Source of the DNA: JAAGZL01 sp050291725
Lineage (GTDB): Bacteria; Pseudomonadota; Gammaproteobacteria; Chromatiales; Chromatiaceae
Assembly: GCA_050291725.1 (NCBI GenBank)
Contig: JBNKKH010000032.1
Coordinates: forward strand, 1-64,000
Reading direction: 5' to 3'
Length of the DNA: 64,000 nucleotides
How positions within the stretch are numbered: the first letter of the stretch is position 1; each line of letters opens with the position of its first letter. Under the pieces are notes generated by a model. The model was not told the DNA's origin and ran no database searches. It saw only the letters and a list, made by a program, of their open reading frames with translations. The position numbers and the translations under genes are program-made. Of this stretch, positions 9,261 to 17,863 are shown piece by piece.

Positions 9261-9272
9261 TCCGGTTATAAT
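9251..9272. repeat. 11-bp perfect tandem duplication across a stop codon
   Basis: CCGGTTATAAT occurs twice head to tail. The first copy carries the TAA stop of the transglycosylase gene, and the second lies in the spacer before the convergent receiver gene. Confidence 0.7.
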
Positions 9273-9285
9273 ATTGTAACTACAA

Positions 9286-9690
9286 CTAAGCATCTAAATC
9301 GGGAACTTCCTGAGGATTTTCGTTCAGAAAGGCTTGCACTCTCTGCTCCAGCATTTGCGGGTTTATCGGCTTCAATACGAAGTCATGCACCTTGTGTTGC
9401 AAAATTTCCAACACCTTCTCTTTGTCATTCAAGGCCGTCAGCATGATAAACGGAATGCCTCTAAGCTCTTCATCCTGATCTACCTCATCCAGCAACTGAA
9501 TACCATCCATCTTTGGCATCTCTACATCTGAGATGACCAGATCAATCTTCTTTGAGCGCAGAACAGATAACGCCTCAGAACCATCTGAGGCCTCACACAT
9601 ATTCTTGAACCCCATTTCACTCAGAACTCCTTTTACAATGGAGCGCATAGAGCGCATGTCATCAACGACTAACACTGTTAAGTCCTGCAT
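9286..9690 (-). CDS. Single-domain CheY-like response regulator
   Basis: 134 residues consisting only of a receiver domain. The acidic pocket (VVDD, residues 8-11), the phospho-acceptor Asp55 in VISDVEMP, the Thr in MLTAL, and Lys107 in FVLKPIN are all present, so it should be phosphorylated normally. It lacks an output domain and must act by binding a partner, as CheY or CheY-like adaptors do. No histidine kinase or chemotaxis gene is adjacent: its neighbours are uup upstream on the same strand and the transglycosylase gene converging from the other side. Confidence 0.88.
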   Translation of the reverse strand: MQDLTVLVVDDMRSMRSIVKGVLSEMGFKNMCEASDGSEALSVLRSKKIDLVISDVEMPKMDGIQLLDEVDQDEELRGIPFIMLTALNDKEKVLEILQHKVHDFVLKPINPQMLEQRVQAFLNENPQEVPDLDA

Positions 9691-9782
9691 ATGTACGGCC
9701 TTTTCAGTTGCAAAATATGTTTGTGAACAATAATCAATTTACACAGCATAATCTAGTAAGCAAAGCCTGTAATAGATATTCG

Positions 9783-11672
9783 CTAACTAGCGGAACCCGA
9801 TTCAAGCTGCTCCCAACGAGCGTAGGCCTGTTCCAACTCCTGCTCCAGCTGCTGCAGTCGCTGGTTGACCTCAGCTATGGCTGCGCCATCTTGCCGGTAG
9901 AACTCCGGATCCGCAACTACAGCATGCACTGATGCCAACTCAGCATCCAAATCCTCAATTCTCTTGGGAAGGGCATCTAACTCACTCTTATCTTTATAGC
10001 TAAGCTTAGCTGGATTAGAGTTAGGCTTGGTCTTGGCACTCTTAGGTGCGACTACTGGCTTGGACGCTGAAGCAGTAGTAGCGCGTTGGCGGACCCAGTC
10101 ATCATAACCTCCCACATACTCCATCACTCTACCCTTGCCTTCGAAAACCAGTGTGTTGGTTACAACACTGTTCAGGAAGGCACGATCATGGCTCACCAAC
10201 AGCAGCGTCCCCTGATACTCCAGCAACAACTCTTCCAACAGCTCCAGGGTTTCCAGATCCAGGTCGTTGGTAGGTTCATCCATCACCAGCACATTAAACG
10301 GACGGGCAAAAAGCTTGGCCAGCATTAATCGATTACGCTCTCCACCAGAGAGTGACCGCACCGGCTGCCGTGCCCGATCAGGGGTAAACAGGAAATCCTG
10401 AAGATAGCTGATAACATGTTTTGAGGTTCCATTTATCTCCACCTTGTCGCTACCATCAGCCAGATTGTCCTGCACCGACGCATCCTCATTGAGCGCACCC
10501 CGCAGCTGATCAAAATAGGCTACCTCCAGTTTAGTACCTAGCTTGACGGTTCCCTGCTGCGGCTCAATCCGTCCCAACAGAAGATTGATCAACGTTGTCT
10601 TGCCTGAGCCGTTAGGGCCAATGATGCCCACCTTATCGCCCCGCAGGATAGTGGTGGAAAAGCCTTTGATCACCGGCTCACCCTCCCAGGCATAAACTAG
10701 ATTCTCCACCTCAACTACCAACTTACCGGAACGCTCAGCTCCCTGCATAGACATAGAAGCAACCGACTCACGTTCACGACGTTGGCTTCTCTCTTCTCGC
10801 ATCTTTTGCAATGCGCGCACCCTTCCTTCATTTCGAGTGCGGCGCGCCTTTATGCCTTGCCTTATCCAAACCTCCTCCTGGGCCAGTTTCTTGTCGAAAC
10901 GCTTATTGGCCTGCTCTTCCGCATGTAACATCTCATCTTTGCGGCGCAGAAAATTGGCATAGTCTCCGGGCCAGTCTGTGAGCTGCCCACGATCCAGCTC
11001 AACAATCCGATTGGCCAGCTTCTGCATAAACACTCTGTCATGAGTTACAAACAGTAGGGTGCCGCCATAGGAACTCAGAAACTCCTCCAGCCAGTCGATA
11101 GATTCGATATCCAGATGGTTTGTTGGTTCATCCAGCAGCAGTAGATCAGGCTCTTGTACCAAGGCGCGAGCCAACATCACCCTGCGCTTAAGACCGCCAG
11201 ATAGCTGATTAAATTCTATTTCAGGATTTAGAGACAAACGTGAGATAACCGCCTCAACCCTCTGCTCAGCCTTCCATCCATCCGCCAGTTCAAGCTCGTG
11301 CTGTGCATGCTGAAGCTGCTTTAGTAGATCGTCATCACCACCAGTTGCTAACGCGCTGACAATCTCATGATAGCGTCGCACTAGCTCACCAATCTCACCC
11401 AGACCATCAGAAACCACATCAAACACACTACCATGAAACCCTTCGGGAACCTCCTGCTCCAATCTGGTTATCCGCACACCCTGACGCAGAACCAGCTCAC
11501 CATCTTCCGGCTGTATCTCCTGGGCAACAATTTTCATAAGGGTGGATTTACCGGTTCCGTTGCGTCCCAGTAAGCAGACCCGATCACCTTTATTTATAGA
11601 GAGACAAACATTTTCCAACAGGGCTGGGCCACCAAATCCAATCTGGATATTTCGAAGAGTTATTAACGCCAT
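9783..11672 (-). CDS. uup: ABC-F family ATPase Uup
   Basis: 629 residues with two ATP-binding cassettes and no membrane segments. The first Walker A (GRNGTGKS) is at 36-43 and its signature is NQLSGGLKRR; the second Walker A is GPNGSGKT near 350 with signature SLSGGERNR. Both Walker B motifs (LLLDEPTNHLD and LVMDEPTNDLD) are intact. The C-terminal 70 residues form a charged, Leu-rich coiled coil after a Lys/Pro-rich linker. That tail identifies Uup within the ABC-F translation factors, which act on the ribosome and influence precise transposon excision. It is followed by the receiver gene on the same strand at 92 bases. Confidence 0.9.
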   Translation of the reverse strand: MALITLRNIQIGFGGPALLENVCLSINKGDRVCLLGRNGTGKSTLMKIVAQEIQPEDGELVLRQGVRITRLEQEVPEGFHGSVFDVVSDGLGEIGELVRRYHEIVSALATGGDDDLLKQLQHAQHELELADGWKAEQRVEAVISRLSLNPEIEFNQLSGGLKRRVMLARALVQEPDLLLLDEPTNHLDIESIDWLEEFLSSYGGTLLFVTHDRVFMQKLANRIVELDRGQLTDWPGDYANFLRRKDEMLHAEEQANKRFDKKLAQEEVWIRQGIKARRTRNEGRVRALQKMREERSQRRERESVASMSMQGAERSGKLVVEVENLVYAWEGEPVIKGFSTTILRGDKVGIIGPNGSGKTTLINLLLGRIEPQQGTVKLGTKLEVAYFDQLRGALNEDASVQDNLADGSDKVEINGTSKHVISYLQDFLFTPDRARQPVRSLSGGERNRLMLAKLFARPFNVLVMDEPTNDLDLETLELLEELLLEYQGTLLLVSHDRAFLNSVVTNTLVFEGKGRVMEYVGGYDDWVRQRATTASASKPVVAPKSAKTKPNSNPAKLSYKDKSELDALPKRIEDLDAELASVHAVVADPEFYRQDGAAIAEVNQRLQQLEQELEQAYARWEQLESGSAS

Positions 11673-11944
11673 ATATTCAAATTTCTTGTATGTAGCTCAT
11701 GTTACCTATAAACATGCAGTAAACGACTATTGTAACCCTAACTGAACTATTGATATAAAATAGATTGGGATATCTTTCTATTTCAGATCAAACCATGCAA
11801 ATAGTAGTGAAATATTCTCTGTTATTATAACCAGGATTTACAGAAACAAATTTACTGAACCCCTATAATATGGCAGGCTAGGAGTTTGTTGGCGGCTTAG
11901 ATGTGGTTAGGCCTCACAGTAGACTCGCCATAGATTGTGTAGAA

Positions 11945-12649
11945 ATGAAACTAATATCAGACAAAGAAGCGTGGGAAGGACAGGCAAACTGTATCGGCTG
12001 CGCCATTAGAAACTCTGTTCTCTTTGCAGGCCTGGAAGAGGCCGATTTTGAACAGCTGCACCAACCTATAGATATGTATAACCTGCCGATCGGTTCTACC
12101 CTCTATCGCGCGGGCGACAAAGGCGATCGACTCTTCACCATTCGCTCTGGCGTACTAAAACTGGTGCAGTACCTACCAGATGGAAACCAACGCATTGTAC
12201 GGCTATCTAGATCCACCGATGTAATTGGCCTGGAAGCGCTACTGGGACACACATACCAACACGATGCAGTTGTTCTCCAGCCCACCCAGGCCTGTATCCT
12301 GCCTGCAGGTGTAGTACAGTCCCTGGCTGAGACCAACCCTGTACTACATAAGGAACTGCTCTCCAGATGGCAACACGCCCTCACTGAAGCAGATGCCTGG
12401 CTGACAGAGCTCTCTACTGGGTCGGCAAAACAGCGTGTTGCCCGACTACTGTTACGCTTGGTCAAAGACGAGGAAACCAGCGAGTGCGACCTATTCAGTC
12501 GCGAAGATATGGGCGCCATGCTGGGAATTACCACCGAAACCACCAGCCGCGTCATCGCCAGCTTTAAACGCGAAAGCCTACTGGTGGAAACAGTACCAAA
12601 CCACTTTCTGCTGGACATACGCAACCTTGAGCATATAGCGGAAGATTAG
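11945..12649 (+). CDS. Crp/Fnr family transcriptional regulator with three FNR-type cysteines
   Basis: 234 residues from the ATG at 11945; a GTG at 11903 would add 14 residues, and no ribosome site clearly decides. The N-terminal cyclic-nucleotide-binding fold (about 25-145) is followed by a C-terminal winged helix (about 160-234). Cys16 and Cys19 (NCIGC) and Cys117 match three of the four FNR cluster ligands, and the spacing 16 to 117 is close to FNR 20 to 122. The remaining FNR cysteine, six residues after the second, is Val here. The recognition helix reads TETTSR, with the E-x-x-S-R contacts of FNR, so it should read TTG-N8-CAA type sites. Such a site lies downstream at 12707. Confidence 0.85.
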   Translation: MKLISDKEAWEGQANCIGCAIRNSVLFAGLEEADFEQLHQPIDMYNLPIGSTLYRAGDKGDRLFTIRSGVLKLVQYLPDGNQRIVRLSRSTDVIGLEALLGHTYQHDAVVLQPTQACILPAGVVQSLAETNPVLHKELLSRWQHALTEADAWLTELSTGSAKQRVARLLLRLVKDEETSECDLFSREDMGAMLGITTETTSRVIASFKRESLLVETVPNHFLLDIRNLEHIAED

Positions 12650-12706
12650 CCCGCTTAGTTGCCCCTACTCTGCTTCAAAACTATACCCCAGCCCAGACAT
12701 GGGAAA

Positions 12707-12720
12707 TTGCGATATTTCAA
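12707..12720. promoter_or_regulatory. Candidate FNR-type box upstream of the small conserved gene
   Basis: TTGCGATATTTCAA has the TTG-N8-CAA form of the FNR consensus TTGAT-N4-ATCAA, matching 6 of the 6 outer bases but few of the inner ones. It lies 58 bases after the FNR-like gene and about 107 bases before the next start codon. A longer imperfect symmetry, ATTGC to GCAAT, surrounds it. Confidence 0.4.
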
Positions 12721-12827
12721 TGCAATAACTCCATGATTTCACTAGCCTTGCTAAATCACCGACATAGGAGTGTCGGGTTGTATTAGTGTAAGCGCCATGC
12801 GCAATCTAGGAGTGGGAGCAGTAAATA

Positions 12828-13253
12828 ATGAAGCAGAGCCTTGTACAAGAAACCTACCCGGTCTTTACCCTTGAAGTGGGCAAGAACGAAACCACATTCA
12901 AAACCGTTAATGATGTTTTAGTTTTTCTAAAAGAAAAAATAGAGGCTCATCGCGCCGCAACATACATAGCCACCTTTGACCACTATGCCCACACCTCATC
13001 ACTAGAAGAGGGCAAAATAGATAGCTCTATTCTGGATGCAAAAAATATAGTTTTCTGCTTTGGCTTCACTCTACCCAGTCCCCAGATACTAGGGCTAAGA
13101 CCACGCTCAATTGGCGTTGCGGAAACTGATGATAGCTTTGTTCTCAGCTTTATGGAGGCTCCCATGCCTGTGGCCAATGTTGTCATGGAGGGCTGGGCCA
13201 TGGCTATCCGCAATAATATCGTCGATGCCAAAAAACCAGCTACGGCCTGTTAG
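12828..13253 (+). CDS. Small conserved protein, DUF6858-like
   Basis: 141 residues, soluble, with no signal peptide and few cysteines. It resembles, from memory, the DUF6858 group of short proteins; their function is unknown. Blocks such as TYIATFDHYAHT, FCFGFTLP and SFMEAPMP look like a compact alpha/beta domain. It follows the FNR-like regulator with a candidate FNR box between them, suggesting control by oxygen or redox state. Its stop codon overlaps the convergent ispG stop by four bases. A GGGAG about 15 bases before the ATG is a modest ribosome site. Confidence 0.6.
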   Translation: MKQSLVQETYPVFTLEVGKNETTFKTVNDVLVFLKEKIEAHRAATYIATFDHYAHTSSLEEGKIDSSILDAKNIVFCFGFTLPSPQILGLRPRSIGVAETDDSFVLSFMEAPMPVANVVMEGWAMAIRNNIVDAKKPATAC

Positions 13254-14485
13254 CTCTCCCTGTCGCTACCATAGTGCGATGCAACGTAGGCATCAATTAC
13301 CTTCTGAAAATCTATGGCAATTTGATCTCCCTTTAGGGTCACTGTCTTCACACCATCCTCATACACTGGGGCTACTGGCTCCTCTCCCGCTCCGGGCAGA
13401 CTGATGCCGATATTGGCGTGTTTACTCTCACCAGGACCGTTCACCACACAACCCATTACCGCCACGCTCATCTCTTCTACCCCAGGGAACCGCTGGCGCC
13501 ACTGCGGCATGCTTTGTCGCAGATAGGCTTGAACGTCCTGGGCCAGCTGTTGAAAATAGCTGCTGCTGGTACGGCCACAGCCAGGACAGGCAATCACCAT
13601 AGGAGCAAAAGAGCGTAGCCCCATAGACTGCAGTATCTCCTGAGCTACAACCACCTCCTCAGTCCGCGCCCCACCCGGCTCTGGAGTCAAGGAGATGCGG
13701 ATGGTATCGCCCACTCCCTGCTGCAGCAACACCGCCAAAGCTGCAGTGGATGCCACAATTCCCCTGGATCCCATACCAGCCTCGGTCAGACCAAGGTGCA
13801 GAGCATAATCAGACTGCTCCGCCAAGTTGCGATAGACAGCAATTAGATCTTGCACCCCACTCATTTTGCAGGAGAGGATAATTCGCTCCCGCCCCAGGCC
13901 GATATCCTCTGCCTTAGCGGCACTCTCCAGGGCCGAATTCAACATTATCTGATGGATCATCTGATCATTGCTCCTGGGATTGGATGATCGTGAATTTTCA
14001 TCCATCATTCGGGCCACCAGCTCCTGATCCATACTGCCCCAGTTGACCCCAATTCTTACCGCCTTATCGTATCTACAGGCAATCTCAATCATGGAGGCAA
14101 ACTGATCATCCCGTTTGGCGCCACGCCCCACATTTCCCGGGTTGATTCGGTACTTCTCCAAAGCCTGGGCGCACTCCGGATATTTAGTTAGTAGCTTGTG
14201 GCCATTGAAATGAAAGTCACCAATTAGGGGAGTATTCAGACCACGCCTATCTAACTCTTCATATATAACCGGCACTGCCTGGGCAGCCTGTTCCGTATTC
14301 ACGGTTAGGCGCACCAACTCTGAACCGGCCTGAGCAAGATCTATGATCTGAGATACCGTTGCTGCAACATCTGCTGTATCTGTATTGGTCATAGACTGAA
14401 CAACTATCGGTGCACTACCGCCTACGGCGACACCCCCCACCCTTACAGCCACCGAACGCCTACGTTTAGTGATTTTATTTGACAT
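13250..14485 (-). CDS. ispG: Flavodoxin-dependent 4-hydroxy-3-methylbut-2-enyl diphosphate synthase
   Basis: 411 residues; converts methylerythritol cyclodiphosphate to HMBPP in the MEP isoprenoid pathway. The opening RRRSVAVRVGGVAVGG and SMTNTDTADVAAT are the IspG TIM-barrel start. The C-terminal 4Fe-4S ligands are in ACPGCGRTS and MGCVVNGPGE, with the final NGPGE motif intact. Length is slightly above that of E. coli IspG (372), with an extra stretch in the middle (around 155-190), as in many other gammaproteobacteria and cyanobacteria. It is transcribed alone here. Confidence 0.95.
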   Translation of the reverse strand: MSNKITKRRRSVAVRVGGVAVGGSAPIVVQSMTNTDTADVAATVSQIIDLAQAGSELVRLTVNTEQAAQAVPVIYEELDRRGLNTPLIGDFHFNGHKLLTKYPECAQALEKYRINPGNVGRGAKRDDQFASMIEIACRYDKAVRIGVNWGSMDQELVARMMDENSRSSNPRSNDQMIHQIMLNSALESAAKAEDIGLGRERIILSCKMSGVQDLIAVYRNLAEQSDYALHLGLTEAGMGSRGIVASTAALAVLLQQGVGDTIRISLTPEPGGARTEEVVVAQEILQSMGLRSFAPMVIACPGCGRTSSSYFQQLAQDVQAYLRQSMPQWRQRFPGVEEMSVAVMGCVVNGPGESKHANIGISLPGAGEEPVAPVYEDGVKTVTLKGDQIAIDFQKVIDAYVASHYGSDRES

Positions 14486-14838
14486 AAATTAATAATTCCG
14501 CGAGTAATAACAAAAACCTAGCTAATCATAGCTAAAATGGCTGTATCGATCTCGATATAAAACTGGATTTATCGACTTAATCAGTCAGTTATACAAGAAA
14601 GTTAGCTAAAGGTTATAACTAAATGCACCATATCACCCATTTGAGTAATTGGCTTCTGCTCACTGTTGATATACAATGCAGCTATAAATGAGATACGCGT
14701 CACACTTTAATGATGGTATTGCATCGCGCTTTTTCTTGCGCTAGATCATGTCTTAAGCGCCAGCATTAATAGTTTTACATTTTTAAATCAATTAATTACG
14801 AAAGTTGCAACTGCAGCAATCGGGGATAAAGGACAATT
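14486..14838. other. Intergenic region between ispG and the PEP-CTERM gene
   Basis: About 350 A/T-rich bases between divergent genes. I saw no open reading frame beyond about 22 codons and no RNA gene or riboswitch fold. A GG-N10-GC sigma-54 type promoter was looked for before the PEP-CTERM gene and not found. Confidence 0.55.
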
Positions 14839-15447
14839 ATGAACAAAACTGCATCAGCTATCTTGGGATGTATGACAGCTCTGCTACTTTTCAGCACCAC
14901 AGCCAACGCAAATCTGATTGAAAATGGTGGATTTGAAAACCCAGAAAATGTTAATGACTGGACAGCTTATACCAGTGTTCCTGGGTGGGAAGGCAGCAAG
15001 GTAGAGATATGGAAATCAGGATTTAACAACGTTGTAAGCTATGAAGGCGTGCAACATGCGGAACTAAACTCTGAAGGTTCCGCCCCGTTTACCATATATC
15101 AGGAATTCAGCACAGAGATAGGCCAAACCTATCAGGTAGACTTTGCCTATAGAGCAAGAGACAACTCAGAAGAGTCTTTCCTGTTCGGAATCGTTGAGGA
15201 TATAAATGATATTGGTAATGGCGATTTATTCAATGACCATGTTGTAGGCACATGGAGCACTTTCACTGGCACATTCACAGCCAATAGCTCCACCTCATAC
15301 ATCTTTTTCAAGAGCGTGAGCCCTGACGGAACCGTTGGTAACTTTATCGATGGCGTCTCAGTCTCAGCCGTGCCAGTTCCTGCTGCATTCTGGCTGTTTG
15401 GTTCAGCCCTGGTTGGCCTTGTAAGTTTCGGAAGACGTAGCAAATAA
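14839..15447 (+). CDS. PEP-CTERM sorting domain protein
   Basis: 202 residues. A signal peptide (1-24, ending in ANA) leads into NLIENGGFENP, the opening typical of DUF642-like carbohydrate-binding beta-sandwich proteins. At the C-terminus, VPVPAAFWLFGSALVGL followed by GRRSK is a PEP-CTERM tail: VPVP motif, hydrophobic helix, basic end. Such proteins are cleaved by exosortase (EpsH/XrtA type) and anchored or released with exopolysaccharide. No exosortase gene is in this window. The gene stands alone and is followed by a strong terminator. It is probably part of biofilm or envelope matrix. Confidence 0.88.
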   Translation: MNKTASAILGCMTALLLFSTTANANLIENGGFENPENVNDWTAYTSVPGWEGSKVEIWKSGFNNVVSYEGVQHAELNSEGSAPFTIYQEFSTEIGQTYQVDFAYRARDNSEESFLFGIVEDINDIGNGDLFNDHVVGTWSTFTGTFTANSSTSYIFFKSVSPDGTVGNFIDGVSVSAVPVPAAFWLFGSALVGLVSFGRRSK

Positions 15448-15473
15448 TTTATATTTAGTGTAGTTGTAATAAT

Positions 15474-15502
15474 AAAAAACGGGGGCTTAGCCCCCGTTTT
15501 TT
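15474..15502 (+). terminator. Rho-independent terminator after the PEP-CTERM gene
   Basis: A perfect stem of AAAAAAC-GGGGGC and GCCCCC-GTTTTTT with a TTA loop. The G/C core and following T run make a strong terminator; the symmetric A and T tracts would also let it work on the minus strand. Confidence 0.93.
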
Positions 15503-15728
15503 ATTGCCTGCATCTTTATCTACAACAGATGTGAGCAACCATAACGTATATTTACTAAGATTATTAAAGTAGCCGTGCGTAAAAATGAAAAGTTGTGGAT
15601 GCCTGAATGGAAAAACAGAGAACCAGCCTAACCGATTATAGAGTAATTACAGATATTACCTTGATAGTCGCTGATAAAATTCCTGCATATTGCTGGGAAT
15701 ACCCCGATGCCCGAGGACGAAGATAAGT

Positions 15729-16436
15729 ATGGAAACTATCAACATCAGCTATAGATTCCATCTAGGAACTCATGGAGAAGAGAAGTTTGATCTACAACTG
15801 AATGCGCAAACCATCGAGTTAATCCCACAACCGGAACAGAAACTACCTAAGTGGACCGACCTACAATTTCATCAGTGTCCCAACTGCCCATTAGACCCAG
15901 AGCAACATACGTATTGCCCGGTTGCCGCAAATATATCCCAGGTAATATGGCGCTTTGACAAGGTGGTATCCCACGACGATATAGATATAGAGGTAACCAC
16001 AGACACCAGGCTAGTTTCACAGCACACCTCTGCACAAAAGGGGATTAGCTCTCTTCTAGGACTACTGTTTGCCACCAGCGGCTGCCCCCATACTAATTAC
16101 ATGAAACCTATGGCCCGCTTCCATCTCCCATTGGCCACAGAAGAGGACACCATTTTTCGGGCAGCAGGCATGTACCTGTTAGCGCAGTTCTTTCTCAAAC
16201 GTGATGGGGCAGAAGCCGACCTGGAACTTGTGGGCCTTACTGAAATATATAAGAACCTACACGTAGTAAACACACATATCGCTGAACGTATCAAAAGTAT
16301 CGCGATTACCGACTCTTCAACCAATGCGGTCATCATATTGGATACATTCGCCAATATAATGCCTTTTGTTATCGAAGATCACCTAGACGAGATACGTCAT
16401 CTGTTTTCGGCCTATCTATCTGACCAGAGCGCTTGA
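15729..16436 (+). CDS. Hypothetical protein with a CX2CX9C motif
   Basis: 235 residues from ATG 15729, preceded by GAGGA about ten bases upstream; an earlier ATG at 15690 adds 13 unlikely residues. The N-terminal part contains CPNC followed nine residues later by Cys in HTYCP, and the middle contains SGCPHT. These could bind a metal, but I see no standard zinc finger or Fe-S signature. The remainder is soluble, with a helical C-terminal half. It resembles, from memory, proteins labelled DUF6901, of unknown function. It is followed by metY after 131 bases. Confidence 0.7.
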   Translation: METINISYRFHLGTHGEEKFDLQLNAQTIELIPQPEQKLPKWTDLQFHQCPNCPLDPEQHTYCPVAANISQVIWRFDKVVSHDDIDIEVTTDTRLVSQHTSAQKGISSLLGLLFATSGCPHTNYMKPMARFHLPLATEEDTIFRAAGMYLLAQFFLKRDGAEADLELVGLTEIYKNLHVVNTHIAERIKSIAITDSSTNAVIILDTFANIMPFVIEDHLDEIRHLFSAYLSDQSA

Positions 16437-16567
16437 GAAAACAGAGATTGTGTGATCAAGTTACCTACCAAACTTATTTTGCGGATTATTGACAAAATAC
16501 TCCTTATCCCAGTCCACTCTGAATGGGGAGTTGGCGAATACTACTTATTACTGTATGAGAGAAAGAG

Positions 16568-17848
16568 ATGAAATTAGAGTCCCTGGCACTACATCATGGG
16601 TACGAATCTGAACCAACCACTAAGGCTGCAGCTGTACCCATCTACCAGACCACATCCTATACCTTCGATGACACTCAGCATGGGGCAGATCTGTTTGATC
16701 TAAAAGTACCTGGCAACATCTACACCAGAATGATGAACCCCACAACCGCGGTACTGGAACAGAGGTTGGCGGAGATGGAGGGCGGCATAGGGGCACTGGC
16801 TGTAGCCTCGGGCATGGCAGCCATAACCTATACCATTCAGTGTCTAACACGCGCTGGGGACAATATCATCAGCACCAGTCAGCTCTATGGTGGGACCTAT
16901 AACCTGTTTGCCCACACCTTCCCACAACAGGGGATTGATGTGCGCATGACCTCCTATGATGATTATGCTGGTCTGGAAAATCTGATAGATGATAAAACCA
17001 GAGGAATTTTCTGCGAGTCCATCGGCAATCCTGCTGGCAACATTGTAGATCTTGAAAAACTGGCAGAGATTGCGCACAAACATGGAGTGCCGCTGATAGT
17101 AGACAATACGGTAGCTACCCCCTATCTATGTAAACCGTTCCAGTTTGGCGCCGACATAGTTATCCACTCTCTTACCAAATATATCGGCGGCCATGGAACC
17201 ACCATGGGCGGAATCATTATCGACTCCGGCAAATTTGATTGGGCCGCAAATAGTGAACGCTTTCCCGTGTTTAGTCAGCCCGACCCCTCTTATCATGGAG
17301 TTGTATATACAGAAGCGTTCGGTGCTGCTGCATTTATCGGGCGCTGCCGAGTAGTGCCTCTGCGCAATACCGGAGCAACCCTCTCACCCCATAGCGCCTT
17401 TCTAATACTGCAGGGGTTGGAGACTCTGGGGCTACGCATAGAACGCCACTGCGAAAACACTCTCCAGGTAGCGCGGCATCTGCAACAGCATCCAAAGATA
17501 GAGCAGGTAAACTATGCAGCTTTAGAGGATAGCCCCTTCTATCCACTATGCAACAAAATAACCCAAGGAGAGGCATCTGGCATTCTGAGCTTTAATATCA
17601 AAGGTGGCAGCAAAGCTGGTAGTCAATTTATTGATGCCCTGCAGATGATCCTGCGCCTGGTGAATATCGGCGATGCCAAATCCCTGGCCTGCCACCCAGC
17701 CTCCACCACCCATAGACAGTTAAGCCCCACCGAGTTGCAAAGCGCAGGGGTATCTGAGAGCCTGGTGCGGATATCGGTTGGAATTGAGCACATCGACGAC
17801 ATAATTGCCGATATCGACCAGGCCCTGGAGCAAGTCACTGCCAGCTAA
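16568..17848 (+). CDS. metY: O-acetylhomoserine sulfhydrylase
   Basis: 426 residues of the Cys/Met metabolism PLP-enzyme family. The PLP lysine is in HSLTKYIGGHG. The SYTFDDTQHGADLF opening and the NPAGNIVDLE block match O-acetylhomoserine (thiol)-lyases more closely than cystathionine gamma-synthases, which are about 40 residues shorter. It forms homocysteine from O-acetylhomoserine and sulfide in the cytoplasm. The following exported glutaredoxin gene starts 15 bases after its stop and may be cotranscribed. I saw no SAM riboswitch in the 130 bases upstream. Confidence 0.9.
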   Translation: MKLESLALHHGYESEPTTKAAAVPIYQTTSYTFDDTQHGADLFDLKVPGNIYTRMMNPTTAVLEQRLAEMEGGIGALAVASGMAAITYTIQCLTRAGDNIISTSQLYGGTYNLFAHTFPQQGIDVRMTSYDDYAGLENLIDDKTRGIFCESIGNPAGNIVDLEKLAEIAHKHGVPLIVDNTVATPYLCKPFQFGADIVIHSLTKYIGGHGTTMGGIIIDSGKFDWAANSERFPVFSQPDPSYHGVVYTEAFGAAAFIGRCRVVPLRNTGATLSPHSAFLILQGLETLGLRIERHCENTLQVARHLQQHPKIEQVNYAALEDSPFYPLCNKITQGEASGILSFNIKGGSKAGSQFIDALQMILRLVNIGDAKSLACHPASTTHRQLSPTELQSAGVSESLVRISVGIEHIDDIIADIDQALEQVTAS

Positions 17849-17863
17849 GGAGACTATAATCGG

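Noticed and set aside
12103..12624. Reading frame of 173 codons opposite the FNR-like gene
   Set aside because: Low-complexity Ser/Arg-rich translation entirely inside a clear gene; shadow frame.
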